Assembly: GCF_946481715.1 (NCBI RefSeq)
Contig: NZ_CAMLOV010000034.1
Span: forward strand, 1 to 40,177
Reading direction: 5' to 3'
DNA length: 40,177 nt
Origin: an uncultured Mucilaginibacter sp.
GTDB lineage: Bacteria > Bacteroidota > Bacteroidia > Sphingobacteriales > Sphingobacteriaceae
Position numbers and translations under genes: made by a program. Below the pieces are notes generated by a model. The model saw only the letters and a list, made by a program, of their open reading frames with translations, searched no databases and was not told the origin of the DNA. Shown one piece after another: positions 33,308-40,177 of this stretch. Numbering within the stretch: position 1 is the stretch's first letter; every line of letters starts with the position of its first letter.

Positions 33308-33322
33308 TATTGAGAGGATAAG

Positions 33323-33640
33323 ATGAGAAGAGATGTATTCCAGGCAATAGCCGACCCAACCCGCAGAGATATTATAAATTTAATAGCCTATAAGCCATTA
33401 AACTTAAATGCAATAGCCGACAACTTTGAAGTAAGCCGGCCGGCAATATCCCAGCATATAAAAATACTGATGGAGTGCGGGCTGATAGAAATGAAAAAGC
33501 AAGGCCGCGAACGCTATTGCGAAGCGAAACTTGGGCAACTAAACGAGGTGTCGCAATTTATAGAACAATACCGTAAGCTTTGGGCTGAACGGTTCGACAG
33601 AATGGACGATATATTAGACGAGCTAAAAAACAAGAAATGA
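33323..33640 (+). CDS. ArsR-family winged-helix regulator
   Basis: 105 residues: RDVFQAIADPTRRDIINLIA, the recognition helix in NFEVSRPAISQHIKILMECG, and a wing with EMKKQGRERYCEAK. The ArsR metal motif (ELCVCDL) is absent, and the two cysteines (C53-type and C68-type) do not form a known site, so it is the non-metal ArsR class often linked to SRPBCC genes. It presumably represses its own cluster via the inverted repeat. It overlaps the next gene by ATGA. Confidence 0.9.
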   Translation: MRRDVFQAIADPTRRDIINLIAYKPLNLNAIADNFEVSRPAISQHIKILMECGLIEMKKQGRERYCEAKLGQLNEVSQFIEQYRKLWAERFDRMDDILDELKNKK

Positions 33641-34053
33641 ATACATTAAAAAGCATCGCGGCCGTCCTTGCGGGGATGGTGTTAATTGTGGTACTCTCAA
33701 ACGGTACAGATTTCGTTTTAGAAAATAACGGCGTTTTGCCAAAATACCCGCAGCCATTGGTAAGTACCGGGCTTATCTTACTGGTTACCCTTTACCGGGC
33801 GATTGCCGGTGTCTTAGGCGCTTATATTGCCGCGGCACTGGCGCCAAACCGCCCTATGCGCCATGCCATGATCATTGGGTATATCGGGGTAGTGATAAGT
33901 ACTACAGGTTTGGTTGTGGTGCTGGCGGTTGATAACGAATTTACCCGCGTGGCCAGGCAAACGCCTTTATGGTACACCATAGCCCTGATAATTATAGCAG
34001 TGCCCTGCGCATGGCTGGGCGGAAAATTAAAAACCAGGAACGAGTCGCGTTAA
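33637..34053 (+). CDS. Small four-helix membrane protein, unknown function
   Basis: 138 residues with four hydrophobic segments (about 7-25 SIAAVLAGMVLIVVLSNG, 42-66, 78-102 and 112-130). I do not recognise a named family. It starts within the ArsR stop codon (ATGA overlap), so it is translationally coupled and almost certainly part of what ArsR controls. No catalytic motif is seen. Its charged C-terminus is GGKLKTRNESR. Confidence 0.75.
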   Translation: MNTLKSIAAVLAGMVLIVVLSNGTDFVLENNGVLPKYPQPLVSTGLILLVTLYRAIAGVLGAYIAAALAPNRPMRHAMIIGYIGVVISTTGLVVVLAVDNEFTRVARQTPLWYTIALIIIAVPCAWLGGKLKTRNESR

Positions 34054-34135
34054 GGCCGTTAACATGCCGCATTTACACCCTGTTTAGGCGGGTTGGCGGC
34101 GGTAGTTTTGATAAGTACTTTAAAACCAAAATATT

Positions 34136-34612
34136 ATGCAAAAGATTACCCCATTTTTATGGTTCGATGGCAATGTTGACGAAGCCATCCACTTTTACAC
34201 TTCCGTGTTTAAAAATTCAAAAATTAAGGATGTACGCAATTTTCCGGATGAGCGCCCCGGGAAAAAAGGCAAAGTTTTCACCGCTACTTTTGAGCTGGAA
34301 GGAGTAGAGTTTATGATTTTAGATGGCGGTCCGCATTATAAAATAGATGGCCCCGCTATATCCTTTTTTGTAAAATGTAAAGACCAGGCAGAAGTGGATG
34401 AACTTTGGGATAAAATTGCCGAAGAAGGCACGCCAATGCAATGCGGATGGATAACCGATAAATACGGCGTTTCCTGGCAGATTATTCCGGATATATTAGG
34501 GAAAGTACTGGGCGGCCCAGACGCTGCAGGTGCACAGCGCGCCATGCAGGCCATGATGAAAATGGTAAAATTGGACATAGCCGCGTTGGAGGCTGCTTAC
34601 AATAACGCCTAA
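34136..34612 (+). CDS. VOC-superfamily protein, PhnB-like
   Basis: 158 residues with the PhnB/glyoxalase-like fold: ITPFLWFDGNVDEAIHFYTS, GKVFTATFELEGVEFMILDG and the C-terminal VSWQIIPDILGKVLGGPD. Databases often name these 3-demethylubiquinone methyltransferase, which is not supported here. Ligand and reaction are unknown. A TAGTTTTG box (34103-34110), matching TAnnTTTG, lies 26 bases upstream and could give this gene its own promoter. Confidence 0.88.
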   Translation: MQKITPFLWFDGNVDEAIHFYTSVFKNSKIKDVRNFPDERPGKKGKVFTATFELEGVEFMILDGGPHYKIDGPAISFFVKCKDQAEVDELWDKIAEEGTPMQCGWITDKYGVSWQIIPDILGKVLGGPDAAGAQRAMQAMMKMVKLDIAALEAAYNNA

Positions 34613-34722
34613 CGCGGCCATGCCGGCTAAGGCGCTATGCCGGATGGGATACCGGTAGCAGCAGCAATTTTTTATTAGCGGGCTTATCTACTAAAGCCCG
34701 ATACCCGTAAGTGATACCTGAT

Positions 34723-35391
34723 ATGAAAAAGCCAATCGCCGTAAACGCCGCCCGGCTATCCATAATAGCCATCGTTACCTACCAGGTAATTTTGATATTA
34801 CTCATATTCCTCCGCCCGGATATTGATCCGTCCTGGCATACCATTAGCGAATGGGCTTACGGGCCGTGGGGCTGGCTGATGTCGGCCGGGTTTATGGTAT
34901 CGGGGCTTAGCTACGCGGCATTATTTGTATTGATAAAACCGCACACAAAGGGTTTCCTTGGCTATGCAGGCTTAGTGCTACTGGCAATTTGCACTATCGG
35001 CGCAATAGGCGTAGGTATTTTCACTACCGACCCCATGACCACTAAACCCGAAGACCTCTCTACCATTGGTATGCTGCATATGATTTTTGGCGGTAGCCAG
35101 CTGGCTTTATTCCCGTTCGCTGTGTTATTTATCAGCCTTGGGCTGGCATTAAAAAATGCTGACTTCGCGCCTGCAAAGCGCACTTTATTTTGGATAGCGG
35201 GCTTACCCCTTTTTGGCTTTATATGCTTCATATCTTACCACGGCATTTTTGTGGCGCCTTTAGGCCCATACGCCTACGGGCCGGGGGTGCACATTGGCTG
35301 GCCGCCGCGCTTTGCTTTTTTTTGCTATATGCTTTGGGTAGTAATATTTTGCGCACAGGCCCTAAAGCTTCACAAAACCAAATCAGCATAA
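34723..35391 (+). CDS. DUF998-type membrane protein
   Basis: 222 residues from the ATG at 34723; a GTG four codons earlier is possible but less likely. About six hydrophobic helices are visible, beginning LSIIAIVTYQVILILLIFLR, with DPSWHTISEWAYGPWGW after the first, the usual position of the conserved histidine-rich turn in DUF998. Later segments include YAGLVLLAICTIGAIGVGIF and LGPYAYGPGVHIGWPPRF. Function is unknown. A hairpin CGGGCTT/AAGCCCG (34679-34700) stands just upstream. The next gene begins two bases after its stop. Confidence 0.82.
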   Translation: MKKPIAVNAARLSIIAIVTYQVILILLIFLRPDIDPSWHTISEWAYGPWGWLMSAGFMVSGLSYAALFVLIKPHTKGFLGYAGLVLLAICTIGAIGVGIFTTDPMTTKPEDLSTIGMLHMIFGGSQLALFPFAVLFISLGLALKNADFAPAKRTLFWIAGLPLFGFICFISYHGIFVAPLGPYAYGPGVHIGWPPRFAFFCYMLWVVIFCAQALKLHKTKSA

Positions 35392-35393
35392 TT

Positions 35394-36266
35394 ATGAGAA
35401 TCCCAAAAGATGTTGAAGAATATTTCTCCTGGTTTCCTCAACAAGCGCAGGACGCTATGAAACAGGTTAAAGATACCATCATGAAAGTAGTGCCGCAAGC
35501 CGAGGAAAGCATCAGCTATGCTATACCAACTTACAAGTACAAAGGCCTGCTGTCGCATTTTGCGGCTTACGAGAAGCATATCGGGCTTTACCCGGGCTCT
35601 GCGGCCGTAGAAGTTTTTGCTGCCGATATTGCCGGCTATAAAAGTGCAAAAGGATCGATACAATTCCCCTTGAATAAACCGATGCCTTTAGAGCTGATCG
35701 GAAAAATTGTGGAGTTCAGGTTGATGGAAAATTTAAAAGAAACAAAAAAACGAAATAATAATAACACTACCATGGCAAGTAAAAACGAAACAACCATTAA
35801 AGCCGAGCCCGGCAAACAGGAATTATTTATTACCCGCGAGTTTGATGCACCGCGCGAACTTGTATTTAAAGTATTTACCGACCCCGAACTGGTACCCCGC
35901 TGGCTTGGCCCGCGCGAGTTGACCATGAAGATAGATAAATGGGATGCCCGCAGTGGTGGCCATTATCGTTACGTACATTCGGATGCCCAGGGAAATGCTT
36001 ACGGGTTTCATGGCGTGATGCACGAAGTAACAGCCCCCGAACGGATCATCCAAACTTTTGAATTTGAAGGCATGCCCGAGCCGGGCCACGTGTCGTTAGA
36101 AACCGCGCGGCTGGAAGAATTACCCGGTGGCAGGACACGGGTAGTGGTACAATCTGTTTTTTCTTCCGTTGCCGATAGGGACGGCATGATCCAATCGGGT
36201 ATGGAGCGCGGCGTAAAAGATTCGCACGCGCGGCTGGATGAGCTGTTTGAAGAGCTGGCCAAATAA
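35394..36266 (+). CDS. DUF1801-SRPBCC (AHSA1-like) fusion protein
   Basis: 290 residues. Residues 1-117 match DUF1801/YdhG (IPKDVEEYFSWFPQQAQDAM, SYAIPTYKYKGLLSHFAAYE, KSAKGSIQFPLNKPMPLEL), a small protein family also called iron chaperone-like. The linker KETKKRNNNNTT leads into M127 and an SRPBCC domain (about 140-290: ITREFDAPRELVFKVFTDPE, RWLGPRELTMKIDKWD, GVKDSHARLDELFEEL). The linker follows a run of seven A residues (35744-35750). One extra A there would end the first domain at a TAA and leave the second to start at ATG 35772. It may therefore be a true fusion, a sequencing error or a recent frame fusion. The start at 35394 is chosen over an upstream one inside DUF998. Confidence 0.8.
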   Translation: MRIPKDVEEYFSWFPQQAQDAMKQVKDTIMKVVPQAEESISYAIPTYKYKGLLSHFAAYEKHIGLYPGSAAVEVFAADIAGYKSAKGSIQFPLNKPMPLELIGKIVEFRLMENLKETKKRNNNNTTMASKNETTIKAEPGKQELFITREFDAPRELVFKVFTDPELVPRWLGPRELTMKIDKWDARSGGHYRYVHSDAQGNAYGFHGVMHEVTAPERIIQTFEFEGMPEPGHVSLETARLEELPGGRTRVVVQSVFSSVADRDGMIQSGMERGVKDSHARLDELFEELAK

Positions 36267-36278
36267 GGCCCGGCTTTC

Positions 36279-36326
36279 AATGCAGATGCTTATATTTGGT
36301 AAACAAGGAATATAAGCATCTGCATT
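36279..36326. promoter_or_regulatory. 18-base perfect inverted repeat before the AraC gene
   Basis: Arms 36279-36296 and 36309-36326 are exact reverse complements (AATGCAGATGCTTATATT on the left) around 12 bases. It fills the gap between the fusion gene and the AraC start at 36330. A TATATTTG box (36291-36298) lies at the end of the left arm. It may be an operator, an mRNA stem that hides the start of the AraC gene, or an internal terminator without a T-run. Confidence 0.65.
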
Positions 36327-36329
36327 TTA

Positions 36330-37142
36330 ATGAATTATTACACTATACCGTGCAAACCAAACTTAAGCCCTTATGTGCGCTTTTTTTGGGTGCTTGAGCA
36401 TGATGGCGTAACCGCCGCCCGGCCCTATACCCACCGATCCATGGCGGACGGCTGCTGCGAGATGGTTTTCCATTATAAAGGGCGGTTTAACGATATGGTG
36501 GGCGACGAAATAGCGGGCTTATCCGCAACTGCCGGGCTCGATGGGCCTTCGCAACATTTTACCAGGTATCATATTACAGAAGCTTTTGGAATATTCGGTG
36601 TTTACCTGTATCCTTATGCGGTAACAGCCTTGTTTGGTTTACCTGCATCCGCTGTCGCTAACCAAAAGGTCGGCCTGGCAACCTTATTAGGCAAAACCGG
36701 CAGAGATATTGAAGAACAAATTATGCTGGCCACCAGCAATACAGAACGTGCGGCTATCCTGAACCTATTTTTCGAGGTCCAACTTAAACGTTATTATAAA
36801 CAGCCTCCGGCTGTTTTCAATGCCATTAGTTATATCATAAAAAGCAACGGTACCGTTACGGTTGACAGGCTCGCCCAAAAACATTTCCTCTCCACCCGGC
36901 AGTTCGAACGTAATTTTAAGGAGTTTGCCGGCTTTAGCCCGAAGCTGTATTCGCGCATCATCCGCTTTCAGGCAGCAATTGAGAAATATAAAGATAGAGG
37001 GCGCTCGCTTACGGAGATAGCCTACGATTGCGGCTACTACGACCAATCGCACTTCATCCGCGATTTTAAGGAGTTCTCCGGCTATCATCCCAAAATCTAC
37101 TTCTCGGGCAATAATGAGGGTACAGAATGGAAAGAGGCGTAA
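36330..37142 (+). CDS. AraC-family transcriptional regulator
   Basis: 270 residues. The N-terminal ligand domain (about 1-145, DUF6597-like: YVRFFWVLEHDG, DGCCEMVFHYKGRF, AFGIFGVYLYPYAVTALFG) precedes the double HTH (about 165-260). It includes TVDRLAQKHFLSTRQFERNF and SLTEIAYDCGYYDQSHFIRD with FSGYHPKIYF, the second-helix signature of the family. It lies three bases after a strong inverted repeat and between the SRPBCC and VOC genes. Its effector is unknown. Confidence 0.92.
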   Translation: MNYYTIPCKPNLSPYVRFFWVLEHDGVTAARPYTHRSMADGCCEMVFHYKGRFNDMVGDEIAGLSATAGLDGPSQHFTRYHITEAFGIFGVYLYPYAVTALFGLPASAVANQKVGLATLLGKTGRDIEEQIMLATSNTERAAILNLFFEVQLKRYYKQPPAVFNAISYIIKSNGTVTVDRLAQKHFLSTRQFERNFKEFAGFSPKLYSRIIRFQAAIEKYKDRGRSLTEIAYDCGYYDQSHFIRDFKEFSGYHPKIYFSGNNEGTEWKEA

Positions 37143-37182
37143 TGATGTCGTGTTTTTCCAATTTTGGGCTCGCGCAGCAGGC

Positions 37183-37190
37183 TACTTTTG
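37183..37190 (+). promoter_or_regulatory. Candidate -7 box before the second VOC gene
   Basis: TACTTTTG matches TAnnTTTG, with TTTG at 37163-37166 sixteen bases upstream, slightly closer than usual. It lies 29 bases before the start codon at 37220, in a 77-base gap after the AraC gene. Confidence 0.35.
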
Positions 37191-37219
37191 ATGCATTATT
37201 TAATTAATCAACCAACAAA

Positions 37220-37597
37220 ATGGAGATCCCAAAAGTACACCAGGCCATTATGCCTTACCTGATGCTGAAGAATGCCGCAGGTTTTATTGAATTTACTAAA
37301 ACTGTTTTTAATGCAGATGCCGGTATGCAACGCATGCGCGATGATGTTGATACCATTATGCATGCCGAAATTATGATCAGCGGCAGTACCATTATGTTTT
37401 GCCAGGCTAGCGATCAGTGGGCGGTAGCCAACGCCAATCTGTTTATTTATGTAGAGGATGCAGATGAAACTTATTCTCTTGCCATAGTGAATGGCGCAGC
37501 TACCGTGATGGGGCTAAGCGACCAGGACTATGGCCGCACCTGCGGCGTAACAGATCCATTTGGCAACACCTGGTGGATAACCTCCATAAAAAAGTAA
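37220..37597 (+). CDS. VOC-superfamily (glyoxalase-like) protein
   Basis: 125 residues, PhnB-like with VHQAIMPYLMLKNAAGFIEF, MHAEIMISGSTIMFCQASDQ, LFIYVEDADETYSLAI and the C-terminal RTCGVTDPFGNTWWITSI. The last block is the usual metal-side motif of the fold. The substrate is unknown. It is the second VOC gene of the cluster and the last before a strong terminator. Confidence 0.9.
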   Translation: MEIPKVHQAIMPYLMLKNAAGFIEFTKTVFNADAGMQRMRDDVDTIMHAEIMISGSTIMFCQASDQWAVANANLFIYVEDADETYSLAIVNGAATVMGLSDQDYGRTCGVTDPFGNTWWITSIKK

Positions 37598-37616
37598 GGG
37601 TTTTTTAGGTATTACT

Positions 37617-37649
37617 AAAAGGCAGCCGGGATACGGACTGCCTTTTTTT
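37617..37649 (+). terminator. Intrinsic terminator closing the ArsR cluster
   Basis: The stem AAAAGGCAG/CTGCCTTTT (37617-37625 with 37638-37646) encloses an inner CCG-GGATA-CGG hairpin, and a run of T follows to 37649. It begins about 20 bases after the VOC stop. Confidence 0.8.
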
Positions 37650-37765
37650 GCGTAATTTTTGGCTCGATCGTCAAGGGCTATGCACAAATGCTGTAATATG
37701 TTAGTTACTACCGCTTAAAGTGAAACAAAAAGGCCCGATAACCTTTGTTAGGTAAATAATCGGTA

Positions 37766-40144
37766 ATGCCTAAGTGGTTAAAAATATCTTTAAAAGTACT
37801 GGGAGCAATAATATTGCTCTTCATTCTGCTTGCTGTTGGGGTTACGGTGTATGTGGCAAACAACAAAGAAAAGGTGCTGGCGCAGGTAATCAAAAAATTA
37901 AATGAGAATTTAGATGGCACGCTTACAGTGGGCGATATCAAGCCTTCTTTTTTCTCCAATTTCCCGGATGTTTCACTGGTGCTAAAGAATGTGGTTATCC
38001 GCGACAGGCAATTCCCTAAGCATCATCATACATTATTGGACGCTAAGGACTTTAATGTGTCGGTAAATGCCGCCTCATTATTACGCGGTGTTATCAGCAT
38101 CAACAATATTGATATAGATAATGCAACTATCGACCTCTACACTGATAGCACAGGCTACAGCAATACAGCTGTTTTTAAAAAGAGCAAAAAAGACAGCGTT
38201 AAAGCCGAAGCTAATGAGGGGAACTCCTCAACCCAGTTAAAAAAATTCAGCTTCACAAACGTTAATTTTACAATAAACAACCAACAGCGGTATAAGCTGT
38301 TCAACTTTGCGGTGAGCCAGCTTAACGGAAAAATGACTTACCCCGACACTGGTTGGCATGCCAATGTGCATTTGAATGTACTTGCAAAAAACCTTGCTTT
38401 TAATACAAAGCGAGGCAGTTTTTTAAAAAACCAGCAAATTGCCACCAACCTGGGCGCCGGCTTCAATGAGAAAACCGGCAGGCTCACTGTTACGGCGGGC
38501 GATTTCGATATAGGTGGCGATGTTTTTGGGTTAAACGCCCTCTTTGTTACCGGCAAGCGAGACGACACCTTTGCATTTCATCTAACTAATAATAAGTTGT
38601 TATGGCGGCGGGCATCGGCACTGCTGGCGCCAAACATACAGGTAACGTTAAACAAATTCAATTTAGATAAGCCCATTGCCGTTAGGGCTATTATATCGGG
38701 CAGTTTTGCCGGTGGCGACCCTTACTTTTATGTATCCGCAATAGTAGATAACAATCGACTTACCATCCCCGGAGGGATAATTGATGATTGTAAATTCAAC
38801 GCCGTTTTTACTAATGAAAATATTAAAGGCAAGGGTTTTTCGGATGCAAATTCGGTTATCCGTTTAGCCAAATTCAAGGGGAGTTACAGCCATTTGCCAT
38901 TCGCCATTGATACCGGCAGTATTACCAACCTGGAGGTGCCTATTGCCACAGGCAACATCAAAGCCAATTTCCCGGTTACCGATTTTAACTATTTATTGGG
39001 CAGCAAAGTGGCCAAATTTACCAGGGGCAGCGCCGATTTTAACTTGAGGTATAAAGCAGATATTATTAATCTAAAGCTAACTAAGCCGCTGGTACAGGGT
39101 GCCATTAACTTGAAAGATATCAATATCAGATATATCCCGCGCAACCTTAACTTAACTAATTCTTCTATCTCGCTCAATTTTACCGGAAACGATCTTTTAT
39201 TAAATAACATCCGGCTGCAAAGCGGCAAAAGCATTGTGAGGATGGAAGGACAGGTTAAAAACTTCTTGAATCTGTATTACAGCGCGCCCGAAAAAATCCT
39301 GATTAACTGGCAGGTGACCAGCCCGCAAATATACCTTGGAGAATTTATTGGCTTTTTAAATAGTGCGAAGCCCTCGCGCGCTCCTGCCAGGCCGGCAAAC
39401 AATGGCAATGCAATTGTCCAATTAGCCACAGTATTGAACAGTGCAAAAGCGGATATGCACATGCGCATTAATGAGCTGCATTACAAAAAGTTCCTGGCAA
39501 CGGATGTTAATGCCGACCTGCTTTTATCCGAAGATGGCATCCGCATAAACCACGTTGGCTTAAAAACGTCCCAGGGTTCCTTAAGGCTGAACGGCAACCT
39601 GGTGCAAAAAGGCAACGTAAACGATTTTATTATAGCAACTACTATCAGCAACGTAAACGTAAGTCAATTTTTTTATGCTTTCGATAATTTTGGGCTAACA
39701 GACCTGACCAGCGAGAACCTTAAAGGCTTCCTTTCGGCAAGAACCAGTACAACCGGCTCCATTACCAATACCGGCGATATTGTAAAACATTCGTTGCGTG
39801 GTAAGGTGCTTATCAATTTAAAAGACGGCGCACTGCTTAATTTTAAGCCTATACAAAAGGTAGGCAAATTTGCATTCCCTTTTCGGGATTTGGATAACAT
39901 TACTCTTTCGGCGCTTGATGGCGATTTTGACCTGATGGGCGACCGGATAACCATAAACCCGATGGAAGTAAGTTCCAGCGTTTTAAATATGGATGTGGCA
40001 GGCGTGTACGGGCTAACCAATGGTACCGATATTGCCTTGGATATACCGCTGAGAAACCCCAAAAATGATGCAAAAATAACAGATAAAGAGGAGCTGCAAA
40101 AAAAGCGCTTTAAGGGCATTGTGCTCCACATACGCGCACACTAG
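37766..40144 (+). CDS. AsmA-family protein with apparent premature stop near its end
   Basis: 792 residues. An N-terminal membrane anchor (about 7-32, LKVLGAIILLFILLAVGVTV) is followed by the AsmA start (GTLTVGDIKPSFFSNFPDVS, LVLKNVVIRD) and long repetitive beta structure. The AsmA_2-like C-terminal part is near 640-790 (RTSTTGSITNTGDIVKHSLR, LTNGTDIALDIPLRNPKND). AsmA proteins lie across the envelope and are linked to lipid transport or outer-membrane homeostasis. It ends at TAG 40142-40144 after HIRAH. The same frame continues EEVKLKIG to a second TAG at 40169-40171, giving a tail like the usual family end. The last eight residues may have been lost to a nonsense mutation. Confidence 0.88.
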   Translation: MPKWLKISLKVLGAIILLFILLAVGVTVYVANNKEKVLAQVIKKLNENLDGTLTVGDIKPSFFSNFPDVSLVLKNVVIRDRQFPKHHHTLLDAKDFNVSVNAASLLRGVISINNIDIDNATIDLYTDSTGYSNTAVFKKSKKDSVKAEANEGNSSTQLKKFSFTNVNFTINNQQRYKLFNFAVSQLNGKMTYPDTGWHANVHLNVLAKNLAFNTKRGSFLKNQQIATNLGAGFNEKTGRLTVTAGDFDIGGDVFGLNALFVTGKRDDTFAFHLTNNKLLWRRASALLAPNIQVTLNKFNLDKPIAVRAIISGSFAGGDPYFYVSAIVDNNRLTIPGGIIDDCKFNAVFTNENIKGKGFSDANSVIRLAKFKGSYSHLPFAIDTGSITNLEVPIATGNIKANFPVTDFNYLLGSKVAKFTRGSADFNLRYKADIINLKLTKPLVQGAINLKDINIRYIPRNLNLTNSSISLNFTGNDLLLNNIRLQSGKSIVRMEGQVKNFLNLYYSAPEKILINWQVTSPQIYLGEFIGFLNSAKPSRAPARPANNGNAIVQLATVLNSAKADMHMRINELHYKKFLATDVNADLLLSEDGIRINHVGLKTSQGSLRLNGNLVQKGNVNDFIIATTISNVNVSQFFYAFDNFGLTDLTSENLKGFLSARTSTTGSITNTGDIVKHSLRGKVLINLKDGALLNFKPIQKVGKFAFPFRDLDNITLSALDGDFDLMGDRITINPMEVSSSVLNMDVAGVYGLTNGTDIALDIPLRNPKNDAKITDKEELQKKRFKGIVLHIRAH

Positions 40145-40177
40145 GAAGAGGTCAAACTAAAAATAGGCTAGAACAAA

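Noticed and set aside
35190..35393. Upstream start of the DUF1801-SRPBCC gene
   Set aside because: The extra 68 residues overlap DUF998 out of frame and lack DUF1801 similarity.
1..40177. tRNA, rRNA, transposase or phage genes
   Set aside because: I searched the gaps by eye and saw no cloverleaf, rRNA-like stretch or transposase motif. A tRNA search program would be decisive.

Overview
The window looks like a chromosomal segment of a soil- or plant-associated Bacteroidota, most likely Sphingobacteriaceae (Mucilaginibacter/Pedobacter type). The evidence is family content: TonB receptor with a carboxypeptidase-like N-terminal domain, GldD, DUF5916 and DUF4153 proteins, an AsmA protein, LytS/LytTR regulation, and Bacteroidota-type promoters with a TAnnTTTG -7 box. 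This genus-level placement is an inference; no rRNA or tRNA gene was seen.

Layout. 1-3012: a TonB-dependent receptor cut by the left edge, divergent from a DtxR/MntR-type metalloregulator across a 34-bp inverted repeat that overlaps the -33 regions of both promoters; then two small genes. 3149-9905: an outer-surface MG2/plug-domain protein, pdhB, a DUF4153 membrane protein, an M23 peptidase and rbfA. 10114-13533: a leftward set of housekeeping genes (FtsX-type permease, MBL hydrolase, gldD, aroE). 13618-19304: a soluble TPR hybrid histidine kinase, a methyltransferase, then rightward glycosyltransferase, Crp/Fnr regulator and a TPR-like protein.

19495-24747 is a leftward five-gene operon: circularly permuted ATP-grasp, alpha-E protein, transglutaminase with a poly-Gln tail, Anbu proteasome-like peptidase, and a second transglutaminase. 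This is the known but functionally obscure Anbu peptide-ligation/cleavage association, here with two transglutaminases.

25375-28928 is a second leftward operon that I consider the most interesting system: a truncated globin, translationally coupled to a histidine kinase with a cNMP-type sensor domain, followed by a receiver domain fused to a thioredoxin-like region and a thioredoxin-reductase-like flavoenzyme lacking the CxxC pair. The sequence suggests a haem-linked redox signalling module whose phosphorylation output is an enzyme, not a DNA-binding protein.

29064-33073: a LytS/LytTR pair with a direct repeat upstream that resembles a LytTR site, abutting a DUF5916 outer-membrane protein. 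33323-37649: a rightward ArsR-led cluster (ArsR, small membrane protein, VOC protein, DUF998 protein, DUF1801-SRPBCC fusion, AraC regulator, second VOC protein) with an 18-bp-arm operator over its promoter, a second 18-bp-arm repeat before the AraC gene, and a terminator at the end. 37766-40144: an AsmA family gene with an apparently early stop. Several intergenic gaps hold interspersed palindromic repeats, one of which supplies the gldD stop codon.
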